Assembly (NCBI RefSeq): GCF_900115495.1
Contig: NZ_FOWR01000016.1
Span: 53,007 to 117,006 of the forward strand
Reading direction: 5' to 3'
DNA length: 64,000 nucleotides
Source: Enterovibrio norvegicus DSM 15893
Lineage (GTDB): Bacteria; Pseudomonadota; Gammaproteobacteria; Enterobacterales; Vibrionaceae
Shown here in pieces: positions 20,793-29,231 of the stretch (position 1 is its first letter; each line of letters begins with the position of its first letter). The notes under the pieces are model-generated. The model saw only the letters and a list, made by a program, of their open reading frames with translations. It was not told the DNA's origin and did not search any database. Position numbers and translations under genes: made by a program.

Positions 20793-22240
20793 TGCTTGCC
20801 CTCCGCGTTCTCACGCTTAGATTGCAAACTGAACGTAAGTCGGTTGTTTTCATCACGGGCCAATGCCATGTGCTCAAACACGCGCTGCGACAGCGGTGGC
20901 TGAGTCTCGAAAGATTTAATCCAAGCAGGCACGGCATCTGGCGATGAAGCCAACCCTTGAATATTCAAGGTGCCTTGGCTAACAAAGATGTCTGATACGG
21001 ACACATCGCGGCGTGATAACGTTGCGAGCGCGCGGAAGGTATCAGCATGGCCCTTTTGCAGCGCTTTATCGTGTTGACGCACTGCGTCGAGCGCAGCTTT
21101 TTTCGCTCGAACCGATTCTTGGGCGCGGTTGGTATCATTAACCATGCTGACCGACGGTAAATGCAGCTTGAGCTGACTATTCAGCTCATCCGACAATGAT
21201 TGTGCGACCTGAAGTTCAGATGTGGATACTTTTAAAGCTTGGTTTGCATTCGACAACTGCCATTGTTGGTAAGCAGCCACTAACACCAGCATGAATGCAG
21301 ACACGCCCCAGCAAAGCAACATGCGTTCAAATGAAAGCAAAGGTGTCGATTGGCGTAGATCATCACTGAAAAGGTTAATGTCTGGCGAACTGTCAGTTTC
21401 AAGGGCTGCGAGCGCGATGTTATGCAGGTGGTCATCCGAGTCAAACAAGGTTTGAGGTCGAACCTTCACCGTCAAGCGAGAAGAGAGCTGAAAAGCCAGC
21501 TCTGTGTTGTCCGCCGCTTGGACGCTAACAACCAATCCACTGACCTGTGCTTCTTTCAGTTGCGAACGCAAATAATCCAATGAGCGTTGAATTTCTAACG
21601 CCAAATCATCAACAACGGATGGCGACAGCGAAACGCCATCAAACATCACGCCACGGACTTGTCGCTGGAAGCACAATTTGCCCAAGCTAAAGACGCTTAA
21701 TTGGATGGCACCTTGGCCATCTTGGCTGAGCACCATTTCTGCTTTATCCAGTGCCGTCCACTGACGGAGTAACACATCTTCAACAGAAACATTTGTTAAG
21801 CGGCACTGGTTTTTCTTTAAGACATCGTCAAGTTGAGCAAGCAGAGACTTGTTACAAACGAAGACTTGGTAGCGATTTGCAACGGGTAACGCGTAGCCAT
21901 CGGCAACAATCTCAGAAGGAGAGTCAGAAATATAATCTTTGATCTGAAAAGGCAATGCGGAACGTTTGTCTTCATCAGACAAACCCGGATTATCTATCAG
22001 CAATGATTGGTACAAACCGTGACCAAGCACGAGATGCACGTCAGAATGATTCACGTCTTGCTGCTGCAACAACTGAGCAACAACGCGTACGGCATCCATT
22101 CCGGTCACAGGCAAACTCGTCACATGATGACTTTCATGCAACAAGTAGCTTATAACCACTTGATTTGAAGACACAATCAAGCTAACAACTTGGCGCTGCC
22201 TTCGGGTAGGGATTTTTGCGATCAAAGAAGAGAGTGCCAT
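20789..22240 (-). CDS. mshI: MSHA biogenesis protein MshI (PilM/PilN-like fusion)
   Basis: 483 residues, first gene of the pilus operon. The N-terminal 290 or so residues resemble the actin-like PilM fold (VVISYLLHESHHV, LVLGHGLYQSLLIDNP, LALEIQRSLDYLRSQL). One membrane helix follows at about 315–333 (MLLCWGVSAFMLVLVAAYQ), then a PilN-like periplasmic coiled coil and domain. One polypeptide therefore combines cytoplasmic and inner-membrane alignment parts. V. cholerae is often annotated with two mshI reading frames; here it is one intact frame. 141 nt separate it from csrD, and the operon promoter is probably there. Confidence 0.86.
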   Translation of the reverse strand: MALSSLIAKIPTRRQRQVVSLIVSSNQVVISYLLHESHHVTSLPVTGMDAVRVVAQLLQQQDVNHSDVHLVLGHGLYQSLLIDNPGLSDEDKRSALPFQIKDYISDSPSEIVADGYALPVANRYQVFVCNKSLLAQLDDVLKKNQCRLTNVSVEDVLLRQWTALDKAEMVLSQDGQGAIQLSVFSLGKLCFQRQVRGVMFDGVSLSPSVVDDLALEIQRSLDYLRSQLKEAQVSGLVVSVQAADNTELAFQLSSRLTVKVRPQTLFDSDDHLHNIALAALETDSSPDINLFSDDLRQSTPLLSFERMLLCWGVSAFMLVLVAAYQQWQLSNANQALKVSTSELQVAQSLSDELNSQLKLHLPSVSMVNDTNRAQESVRAKKAALDAVRQHDKALQKGHADTFRALATLSRRDVSVSDIFVSQGTLNIQGLASSPDAVPAWIKSFETQPPLSQRVFEHMALARDENNRLTFSLQSKRENAEGKQ

Positions 22241-22381
22241 CTACGTCTACAACAGGCCAAAGTTTGTTAAAAACATGTTTGAAGTACGGCATATTCTATC
22301 AAAATTTCCGCCAAAAAATAAGTCTTTCTCTGATGATTATCTGACGCGAACGTATAAAAAATAAACACCGTTTAGCGTGTA

Positions 22382-24316
22382 TTATTGTTTACGCCAGCGC
22401 TGTCGTTTACGTGTTGCAGGGCTACCGGAAAGCTCCGCACCTAACCATCGACCTTGACCTCCTTGTACGCCGAGCTGCATCAAAATTTTCCACTCATGTT
22501 CTGACTCGACACCAACCGCCAACACTTGCGTTGGTGTTGGCTCACAAGCCCCTAACATACTGCGCACATAAAGTTGATTTTCAGGGCGCAGATGAATATC
22601 GCGAACCAGGCTTCTGTGCAACTTGATATATTTAGGTTGAATGTCTTTCACGTAATGGGTGCTGACAACGGAACGACCCGCCTGATCGACCACCAAAGGA
22701 CACCCTAATGCACGGATCATGCGAAGCGTTGGACGCACGGCATCGAAGTGGTTGACTAGTGGTCCTTCTGACACTTCAAACATCAATCGATTTAGCACGC
22801 TACGCGGTGTTTGTAGCAATGCATCTCGCAGCCATTTTTGGAAAGGTCGCTGACGCAATGATTCGGCACACACGTTAATGGCGAGGATTTCTCTGCCATC
22901 GCCTTGGCGAAGTTGTTGTAAGGCCTTGGTCACAACAGTACGATCGAGTCGGCTGTTAAAACCGATCAAATCTATCCCATTCATGAAGCGAGAAGCTTTG
23001 ACCACTAAACCATTTTCGTCTTTTATGCGCGCAAGAAGCTCAGTGTGAAGATCATTCTGCAGGGTGTCTTTCACGGTTTGACGGTATAAATCTGGTCCAC
23101 CGTTTTCAAAAACACGAGTCAGTAGCGTACGCCAGCGCACACTGCCTCGTGCATCTTCTGCGACCACATCTTTCTTAAAGGCATACCAGCCATTAGAAGC
23201 TTGCAAAACGGCACTGCGTTTTGCCATGTCGGCCTCTTCCATCAAACGACCGCGACGTTCGCCAGTGGTAAAGAAGGTCATCCCCATGTGTGCCCAGTTT
23301 TCCACCTCAAGCACTTCTGGAGGGGTTAAGCGCTCTAACGCCTTCATGAGTTGGTTGGCAAATAATCTCGCTTCTTTGCCTGATTGGTGAACTAACAAGA
23401 TGGCAAACTCTGTGTCGTAGTAGCGCGCCAAGATCGCATCAGGGAAACGTTGCACAGCATTCGACAGCACATTGCCCACTTCTTTCACCCACTCGTCAGC
23501 GCCGGACTTCCCGAGATCTTGCACCAAGGCATCCCACTCACCTATGCGGATGATCATAACCGCACCATGCGCCCCTTTGTCTTGCAACAGGGTTTGAAGG
23601 CGGTTATCGAACATCACGCGGTTAGCAGCACCAGTGAGCTTATCGAGGAAGGTGTTGGTGCGGATAAAGGTATCGAAGCGGCTGCGCTCCTGCCTTGCAT
23701 CACGGAGCTCAGCAATCATTTGATCAAGTGCAATGCTGGCGGTAACTGGCCACTCTCGCTCGTCTCCCTTCTGCACTTCTTCCGCGCGACCAGCGAGGAT
23801 CATTCTCCCCCGGTCTTCAAGCAGCTCTGCACCGTGCAATTGCATTTTGAGCCAACGAATACCCCAAGCTAACGACAGCACGATAAACAAAACAGCAAGA
23901 GAGAGGGAGAACATAGGGCCGATGGAATACGCAAAATCTGCGTAAGGTGGCACGGCTTTTACCGTCACGAAGAAACCGGGGTTGTTCGGCAGTTCATAGC
24001 GGTTTTCCACCAATTCCACCGGGCGAACTGCAATTTGGATTTGATCGTAGCGGTACAAAAGCCCTGTGCGGCTGCTGATTTCAAGCTCTACCACATCACT
24101 GGCTTTCAGCAGTTTCGGTAGCCACATACCAATGTTTTCGGTTTCGACAGGATTAGCGACTGCGTCGTCGATTTGCACGACCACTTGTTTCAGGTAATGG
24201 GAGAGAAAGTCCGTTCCCAATTTACGGAAGCTGACGGCGCCGCCAATAAAAAGCACAAACATCGCACAGACGACGATAAGCGTAACAAAAGCCACCAATC
24301 GATTGGTGAGCTTCAT
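22382..24316 (-). CDS. csrD: CsrD/MshH regulatory protein with degenerate GGDEF-EAL
   Basis: About 644 residues from the ATG at 24316, which keeps the family opening MKLTNRLVAFVTLIVVCAMF; GTG 24361 and ATG 24334 are alternatives. Two membrane helices (about 8–30 and 140–160) flank a periplasmic loop. A GGDEF-like domain follows (LDKLTGAANRVMFDNRLQ) whose active site is degenerate: RYYDTEFAILL where GGDEF is expected. The EAL-like domain also lacks the signature (HTELLARIKDEN). In E. coli CsrD binds and promotes decay of the small RNAs CsrB/CsrC with RNase E and does not make or break cyclic-di-GMP. Its place next to the msh operon (called mshH there) is conserved in Vibrio. Confidence 0.92.
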   Translation of the reverse strand: MKLTNRLVAFVTLIVVCAMFVLFIGGAVSFRKLGTDFLSHYLKQVVVQIDDAVANPVETENIGMWLPKLLKASDVVELEISSRTGLLYRYDQIQIAVRPVELVENRYELPNNPGFFVTVKAVPPYADFAYSIGPMFSLSLAVLFIVLSLAWGIRWLKMQLHGAELLEDRGRMILAGRAEEVQKGDEREWPVTASIALDQMIAELRDARQERSRFDTFIRTNTFLDKLTGAANRVMFDNRLQTLLQDKGAHGAVMIIRIGEWDALVQDLGKSGADEWVKEVGNVLSNAVQRFPDAILARYYDTEFAILLVHQSGKEARLFANQLMKALERLTPPEVLEVENWAHMGMTFFTTGERRGRLMEEADMAKRSAVLQASNGWYAFKKDVVAEDARGSVRWRTLLTRVFENGGPDLYRQTVKDTLQNDLHTELLARIKDENGLVVKASRFMNGIDLIGFNSRLDRTVVTKALQQLRQGDGREILAINVCAESLRQRPFQKWLRDALLQTPRSVLNRLMFEVSEGPLVNHFDAVRPTLRMIRALGCPLVVDQAGRSVVSTHYVKDIQPKYIKLHRSLVRDIHLRPENQLYVRSMLGACEPTPTQVLAVGVESEHEWKILMQLGVQGGQGRWLGAELSGSPATRKRQRWRKQ

Positions 24317-24586
24317 CCCGACAACTTTTCTCATGTAAAGTCCATTGTTGGTATTGGCCACTCTCTAAATCCTTTTAAAGCAGTTTAGTGAGGCCAAGGT
24401 TGCATTTCGGCAAGTGTTTTAGAATATTGGTACGCGTTTACAGGCACGCGTTGTTCCATATGTCTCTCTGACTGACGCAGTGCGATCCCGTATGAATCTC
24501 AGACCTAATCAACAGTTTGGGGTTATTATCGTTCTTCCCGAAACGAAAGTGAACGCAATCTCAACACTATTGGAATGAATCATTAA

Positions 24587-25465
24587 ATGGATTGGATCAC
24601 CTGCGCTAAAAGCTATGTCACCGTGGTTGAAATGGGGTCGCTCGCTCAAGCGGCCACGAAGCTCAACACATCAAGTTCTGCACTCTCTAAGCGTCTCGCA
24701 TGGCTTGAAAATCAACTCGGGGTTCAGCTACTCAAACGCACCACGAGAAATCTCACCATGACAGATGCAGGCCGCCTATTTTACCAGCGCGGGAAACTGC
24801 TGATTGATGACTGGACCCAACTGGTGTCTGAAACCACCTCCACCTATGGTGAAGTCAGCGGCGTTTTGCGCATTGCCGCCCCACTCGCCACAGGCAGTCG
24901 CCTACTGATCAACAACATTGGCGAGTTCCTAACCGCACACCCGAACATTCAAGTTGAGATGCACACCCTTGCGCCAGGGCAGTTGCCCGACCCGAATCTC
25001 GATGTGGTCATTACGCGCGAACTGGCTGACTTCAACTCTGCCAGTTTTATCGCCACCAAGTTGTTCGATTTCCAGCCGCGCTTTTTTGCCTCTCCCGGCT
25101 ACCTTGCGCAGCATTCACCGATTCTCGAACCTGAGCAGCTTCTTCAGCATAACTGCTTACTGTATGGATCAACGAGCCACCCTCAGGAGCATGAGTTTGA
25201 ACACGGCAGAAAACTGCGATTAACGGGTAACTTTGTATCACCAAACCCTGAAGCCTTGGTAAACGCTGCGGTGGCCGGGCTAGGTATCATTTTGGTCGGC
25301 GATGTCACCATACGCAAGGAGCTGGATCAAGGGTTACTGGTTCCCGTATTACCTGAACTGCGTCAACCCAAAAGTGCTGCTTATGCGTATTACCCTAAAC
25401 TCGAATACAACCACACGAAAACACGCTTGTTCATCGATTTCATGAAGTGCAAAGTGGCTCAGTAA
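24587..25465 (+). CDS. LysR-family transcriptional regulator
   Basis: 292 residues, typical LysR length. The N-terminal winged helix-turn-helix (about 1–60) contains GSLAQAATKLNTSSSALSKR and LENQLGVQLLKRTTRNLTMT, and the substrate-binding domain runs from about 90 to the end. The close match of the N-terminus to the CrgA/AaeR-like subgroup (WLENQLGVQLLKRTTR, FIDFMK) suggests a repressor or activator of an adjacent gene, but the effector is unknown. Its 3' end faces the PEBP gene across 14 nt, so that gene is convergent, not divergent as in the classical arrangement. It splits csrD from ssb, which are close in V. cholerae, so it is probably a lineage-specific insertion. Confidence 0.92.
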   Translation: MDWITCAKSYVTVVEMGSLAQAATKLNTSSSALSKRLAWLENQLGVQLLKRTTRNLTMTDAGRLFYQRGKLLIDDWTQLVSETTSTYGEVSGVLRIAAPLATGSRLLINNIGEFLTAHPNIQVEMHTLAPGQLPDPNLDVVITRELADFNSASFIATKLFDFQPRFFASPGYLAQHSPILEPEQLLQHNCLLYGSTSHPQEHEFEHGRKLRLTGNFVSPNPEALVNAAVAGLGIILVGDVTIRKELDQGLLVPVLPELRQPKSAAYAYYPKLEYNHTKTRLFIDFMKCKVAQ

Positions 25466-25479
25466 CACCAGAAGGTCTG

Positions 25480-26034
25480 TTATTTTCTCGTATTGGTTGG
25501 CGCAAGCAATTGTGCCTCCCCGATTCGGTGCTGAAGAATGTAATACCCGGCCAATGCAGGCGAGCCGTCAGCGGGCACACCCAGCGTATCAACATCCAAT
25601 GCATACACGGTGATTTTATAATTGTGTGGTGCTGAGTTCGGTGGTGGACATGCCCCACCAAAGCCCACGAAGCCAAAGTCATTACGCTGCATTTGGGCCC
25701 CTTTCGGCAGATTCTCACCGCTTTGATTGCCAGCATCACTGGCTACTTGCGTTTGATTTGCAGGGATATTGATCATCACCCAATGCCACCAACCACTGCC
25801 TGTCGGCGCATCAGGGTCATACATGGTCACGGCAAAACTTTTTGTCCCCTTAGGCACATCTCGCCACACTAATTCGGGAGAAACATTGTCCCCTTCACAC
25901 CCCCATTGATTAAATACCTGCTGGGTGTTTAACGACGCGCCTTCCGTCACTTGAGGGCTTGTTATCACCATAGATTCTGCGGTGAATGAAAGCATCGTCA
26001 TCGTACAGATCGAAACTGCTAACCTTGTCTTCAT
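25480..26034 (-). CDS. Exported PEBP/YbhB-YbcL family protein
   Basis: 184 residues. An N-terminal signal peptide (MKTRLAVSICTMTMLSFTAE) directs it to the periplasm. The phosphatidylethanolamine-binding fold is recognisable from VSPELVWRDVPKGTKSFAVT, the ligand-site DPDAP, WWHWVMINIP, and GACPP followed by HNYKITVYALD. Bacterial members (YbhB, YbcL) are called Raf-kinase-inhibitor-like, but their physiological ligand is not settled; the uropathogenic YbcL dampens neutrophil migration. It is convergent with the LysR gene. No enzyme function should be assumed. Confidence 0.92.
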   Translation of the reverse strand: MKTRLAVSICTMTMLSFTAESMVITSPQVTEGASLNTQQVFNQWGCEGDNVSPELVWRDVPKGTKSFAVTMYDPDAPTGSGWWHWVMINIPANQTQVASDAGNQSGENLPKGAQMQRNDFGFVGFGGACPPPNSAPHNYKITVYALDVDTLGVPADGSPALAGYYILQHRIGEAQLLAPTNTRK

Positions 26035-26176
26035 GTCTGTTTCTCCGTTTTGCGTTCGAAAGAGTATTGTTCATGCTCTCTAAACAACTCGACTCATATT
26101 CAATACAGAAGGATGTTGACGGTTTTAGTGAGGGAAAGCGGAGTGAAAAGCGTTAAGGAGAAAAATCGTGAAGCCG

Positions 26177-26209
26177 AAAACAACAAACCCCGCCGAAGCA
26201 GGGTTTGTT
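26177..26209 (-). terminator. Rho-independent terminator of ssb
   Basis: Read on the minus strand, AACAAACCCTGC pairs with GCGGGGTTTGTT across a stable TTCG tetraloop and is followed by GTTGTTTT. It lies 57 nt beyond the ssb stop codon. The stem has one wobble pair. This is a strong intrinsic terminator. Confidence 0.88.
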
Positions 26210-26265
26210 TATGCATTCATATCAATCATACCAAGACGATTGAGCCAGTTTTCGTCACAGCGTGA

Positions 26266-26802
26266 TTAGAACGGAATGTCATCATCAAAATCAGGCATGT
26301 CATTGTACTGAGGTGCTTGATTTTGTTGTTGAGGTGCTTGCTGCTGCGGCTTCTGCTGGTAAGAAGGCTGCTGAGGTTGACCCCAGTTACCACCTTGCTG
26401 CTGTGCATTTTGTTGAGCCGGTTGTTGGCCTTGGCCTTGACCACCGCCCATGCCACCACCAGAACGGCTGTCTAGCATTTGCATTTCGTTCGCAACGATT
26501 TCAGTCGTGTAGCGGTCTTGACCGTCTTGACCCTGCCACTTACGCGTTTGCAGGCGGCCTTCCAAATACACTTTTGACCCTTTTTTCAGGTACTCACCCG
26601 CGATTTCAGCCAGACGACGATACATCACCACACGGTGCCACTCAGTCATCTCTTTGTTTTCGCCAGTGCTCTTGTCGCGCCACGTTTCTGAGGTCGCAAC
26701 GGTCAGATTAGCAACTGCACCGCCATTTGGCAGATAGCGAACTTCAGGGTCATTGCCCAAGTTGCCAATCAAAATTACTTTGTTTACACCACGGCTGGCC
26801 AT
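26266..26802 (-). CDS. ssb: Single-stranded DNA-binding protein
   Basis: 178 residues from the ATG at 26802, which has GGGAG 7 nt upstream and gives the universal [20 protein letters not shown] start; the frame is open upstream but without support. The OB-fold (1–112) includes [20 protein letters not shown] and [17 protein letters not shown] glutamine/glycine-rich linker (about 117–165) leads to the acidic C-terminal tip DFDDDIPF, which recruits partner proteins such as exonuclease I, PriA and RecQ. It is essential for replication and repair. It is divergent from the LuxR-type gene. I found no convincing LexA box in front of it. Confidence 0.97.
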   Translation of the reverse strand: MASRGVNKVILIGNLGNDPEVRYLPNGGAVANLTVATSETWRDKSTGENKEMTEWHRVVMYRRLAEIAGEYLKKGSKVYLEGRLQTRKWQGQDGQDRYTTEIVANEMQMLDSRSGGGMGGGQGQGQQPAQQNAQQQGGNWGQPQQPSYQQKPQQQAPQQQNQAPQYNDMPDFDDDIPF

Positions 26803-27198
26803 ATTTTGCTCCCAAACCTTTTCATTACGGCATCGAAATGCGCGATTCGCGCTTAAACGATGATAATAACAGATGCGAGAAAATTCTTCACAGCTTTGCA
26901 TTGATTCTGTGGGCACGTTAAAAAGCCGCAATGCGTTTCATGTTTGCACGAATGAAATCAAAAACATCGAGTGAAGAAACAACGAAAAAGTGCAAATTGT
27001 ATTAGACTAACAAAGAGTTTGAGTGAAACATCGCAATGCGCTGTTCATCAAAGAGTTCAAGAAATGATACGGATTGGTTCCAGCATGTGCAGTTAGAATG
27101 CTGCGACTTAATATATTTTGCGAACCATGTTCCAGATACACCACCGTGTGTCGGTGAGGGAAACCACTTCGTACTTATTTAAAGCATTAGGGATACAC
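26803..27198. other. Intergenic region between divergent ssb and LuxR-type gene
   Basis: 396 nt with no supportable gene. It must carry the promoters of both divergent genes. I see no CTGT-N8-ACAG LexA box. One inverted repeat, TTTGCAC at 26943–26949 and GTGCAAA at 26990–26996, is 47 nt apart end to end and may be chance. In-frame TTG (27118) and ATG (27127) codons upstream of the regulator lack ribosome sites. Confidence 0.6.
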
Positions 27199-27876
27199 AT
27201 GCCAATCATTGAAACCACCTCAGACAAATACACTATCCTGCTTGTTTCTGAACCTAGCATGACAATCAACGCGTTGATTTCCTGCCTCGAGAAAGAAATA
27301 GAGAGCAGTGTCGCACTGGTGGAAAAGCAAGAAATTGGCGATAAACTCGCAACCTCCTCAGGCCTCGTGCTTATCGATTTGAGCGCATTTGAAGGTGATG
27401 CAGTCAACTATGTGAAGCAGAGTCTTGCTCCATTTAGCGAGCAACATGTCTTTGCATTGTTTAATGCTCACGACTTGTCCGCCAAGGAGCTTGCAAGCTG
27501 GCCATTCATCAAGGGCGTATTCAAAAAAGAAGATGACCTCGAACATCTGTGCCACGGCATCGAAAAAATGCTTTCCGGCGAATACTGGCTACCTCGCCAG
27601 AAACTGGCCGAACTCATCCACTATTACCAACAGAACAACAACAACGCGATCGATTATTCAGAGATTTGTCTGACTAACCGAGAACAGCAGATTCTACGTA
27701 AGCTGGTCACGGGGGCTTCCAACAGCGAAATCGCAGACAGCTTGTTCGTTTCTGAACATACCGTTAAGTCTCACCTGTATAACATCTTTAAGAAAATTAA
27801 CGTTAAGAACCGTGTTCAAGCAGTGTTCTGGGCAAAAAACAACCTTTCAGTCATCGGTCTCGACTACCAAGGCTAA
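27199..27876 (+). CDS. qstR: LuxR/CsgD/VpsT-type regulator, probable QstR ortholog
   Basis: 225 residues from the ATG at 27199, which has TTAGGGA just upstream; the length equals VpsT/QstR. The N-terminus is an atypical receiver-like domain (YTILLVSEPS, SGLVLIDLS) and the C-terminus a LuxR helix-turn-helix (about 155–215): LTNREQQILRKLVTGASNSE then IADSLFVSEHTVKSHLYNIF. The tetrapeptide W130-L-P-R133 lies where VpsT has its cyclic-di-GMP motif W[FLM][TS]R, with Pro in the third place. Position supports QstR, the quorum-sensing and TfoX-dependent competence/T6SS regulator: in V. cholerae, as I recall, qstR lies between ssb and galU. A VpsT-like biofilm activator is the alternative, given the adjoining EPS genes. 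Confidence 0.7.
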   Translation: MPIIETTSDKYTILLVSEPSMTINALISCLEKEIESSVALVEKQEIGDKLATSSGLVLIDLSAFEGDAVNYVKQSLAPFSEQHVFALFNAHDLSAKELASWPFIKGVFKKEDDLEHLCHGIEKMLSGEYWLPRQKLAELIHYYQQNNNNAIDYSEICLTNREQQILRKLVTGASNSEIADSLFVSEHTVKSHLYNIFKKINVKNRVQAVFWAKNNLSVIGLDYQG

Positions 27877-27881
27877 CCTGT

Positions 27882-27915
27882 TATAAGGAAAGACTTTTAT
27901 AAGTATTTCCTTATA
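27882..27915 (+). terminator. Hairpin just downstream of the LuxR-type gene (possible weak terminator)
   Basis: Arms of about 15 nt pair across a TTAT loop: TATAAGGAAA with TTTCCTTATA, then ACTT with AAGT, with one G·A mismatch at 27892/27905. It begins 6 nt after the stop codon. There is no following T-run on the plus strand, so it may be a 3' stabiliser or an operator rather than a true terminator. Confidence 0.4.
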
Positions 27916-27950
27916 TTGCTGCATTATCGAGACACCCCTGTATAGATTAA

Positions 27951-27977
27951 TACACCATATTGATAGTGCATGGTGTA
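27951..27977. promoter_or_regulatory. Dyad-symmetric site upstream of the first RTX gene
   Basis: TACACCAT (27951–27958) and ATGGTGTA (27970–27977) are perfect inverted repeats separated by 11 nt, about one helical turn between facing arms. The dyad lies 108 nt before the first RTX gene and 75 nt after the regulator stop. The geometry suits a dimeric DNA-binding protein. The identity of the protein is unknown, and I did not find the same site before the second RTX gene. Confidence 0.4.
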
Positions 27978-28084
27978 CGTTTATCCCCACATCTATTCAC
28001 CCTCAGTGCACCCTGCAAAATAACAAAAATAGATGACGACCCAGTTGGCTTTCTTAGTAATTGATTTAAGAAAGAGGCAGGACA

Positions 28085-28702
28085 ATGGCTGACATAAATG
28101 GCACCGCAGTAGCGGAAACGCTTTATGGCACAAACGAATCTGACAATATTTTTAGTTTTGGAGGAGATGACGTAAAAGTAGGGTTCGGCGGAGACGATAA
28201 TGTATTCGGCGGCAGAGGCGATGACCTAATGACTGGTGGTGCTGGCAATGATTTCGTGAGCGGTGGTATTGGCGACGATGTTGTTGGTGGTGGTAGCGGT
28301 GATGACATCCTTTTCGGAGGTGAAGGTAACGATGATGTACTTGGAGGCATAGGAAACGACTTGTTATTTGCAGTGTCTGGCAACGATAGATTGTTTGGCG
28401 GAGACGGGGATGACTGGTTAGTAAGTGGCATCGACAATGACTTTCTGATTGGAGGTTCAGGTGCTGATACATTTCTCTTCGACAACATTCTTGGTAACAG
28501 CACCGGCGACGATCGCGTTGTCGATTTTGAAGTAGGCATAGACACATTATTTATTCGCGCAACAGGTGACACTGATTTCGCGTCACTCAGCATCTCCCAA
28601 GTGGGTATCAATACGTTAATAAGCCTTGCGGACGGATCAAGCTTCATCCTCAACGGCATTACATCCACTGATTTATCTGCGAGTGATTTCCATATTGTCT
28701 AG
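28085..28702 (+). CDS. Small RTX calcium-binding repeat protein, copy 1
   Basis: 205 residues with no signal peptide. Residues about 15–125 are a run of roughly a dozen glycine/aspartate-rich nonapeptides of the GGxGxDxUx type (GGAGNDFVSGG, GGEGNDDVLGG), which fold into a calcium-bound beta-roll outside the cell. The C-terminal 80 residues (GADTFLFDN, DRVVDFEVGIDTLFI, ending SDFHIV) are the cap and uncleaved secretion signal read by type I exporters. There is no protease, lipase or adhesin domain, so the whole protein is repeat plus export signal. A very similar copy follows at 29232, then a type I ABC transporter. Ribosome site: AGAGGCAGG. A structural matrix, surface-layer or calcium-responsive role is inference. 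Confidence 0.9.
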   Translation: MADINGTAVAETLYGTNESDNIFSFGGDDVKVGFGGDDNVFGGRGDDLMTGGAGNDFVSGGIGDDVVGGGSGDDILFGGEGNDDVLGGIGNDLLFAVSGNDRLFGGDGDDWLVSGIDNDFLIGGSGADTFLFDNILGNSTGDDRVVDFEVGIDTLFIRATGDTDFASLSISQVGINTLISLADGSSFILNGITSTDLSASDFHIV

Positions 28703-29231
28703 ATAATTTTCACCACGTTTGGCAAGTAGGCAGCACACCCACAGTGAGTTGCCTACTTTACAATTCATTCCCCCTCCCCCTTTGACCGAGCCTGCAGACT
28801 TTTTTACAGGCACTGAAAAGAAACCTCACCCCCCTTGCGCCTAAGTTGCGACGTTGACTCAATATTAAGAGCCTCTTACTAAACCCTATACTTAACAACC
28901 TAGACAACACATATTTAAAAACCAAGGCATGAATGATCACCTTGATTTACCTAGAGAAATAGGAAAAAAACAAGAAGTCACATAGGCATGTCACACCCTC
29001 GAACGTGCTGATTTGTACCGATAAATCCACATCAAACCTTGGCGACATTTTCTCAAAACCACTCAAGATTGAGACAACATAAAAATGTCTACTGCGTCAA
29101 AGTATACCTGCTCAAAATTGGCAGGCCTTCCCGTGTTTTAACGCTTGCCGAACATTCTAAAAACAAAGAAAACGTCAACGTTGGTATTCATTCAATTGCT
29201 TTAGGCAACTTTATAAAGGACACAGGGAAAC
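28703..29231. other. 529-nt spacer between the two RTX genes
   Basis: No supportable gene. It opens with a hairpin (AAGTAGGCA 28724–28732 with TGCCTACTT 28750–28758, 17-nt loop, no T-run) that may weakly end transcription of copy 1. A C-rich tract follows (about 28770–28780 and near 28826), then AT-rich sequence that could hold a separate promoter for copy 2. The length suggests the two copies are transcribed or regulated independently. A 68-codon frame at 29039–29245 overlaps the next gene's start and has no ribosome site, so I do not call it. Confidence 0.5.

Noticed and set aside
22241..22400. Terminator for csrD
   Set aside because: ACAC/GTGT around the stop followed by a T-run on the minus strand has mismatched inner pairs and is too weak to call.
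26803..27198. LexA box expected for ssb
   Set aside because: No CTGT-N8-ACAG site was found in the interval. The TTTGCAC…GTGCAAA repeat is too widely spaced to call an operator.
28123..28668. 181-codon open frame antisense to RTX copy 1, and a 131-codon one at 28152–28547
   Set aside because: By-product of Gly/Asp-rich repeats; the translation is low-complexity Pro/Ser or His/Arg repeats with no ribosome site.
28770..28832. C-rich tracts that could form a minus-strand G-quadruplex
   Set aside because: Only three G-runs of five or more lie close together, with a long gap; not enough for a confident quadruplex.
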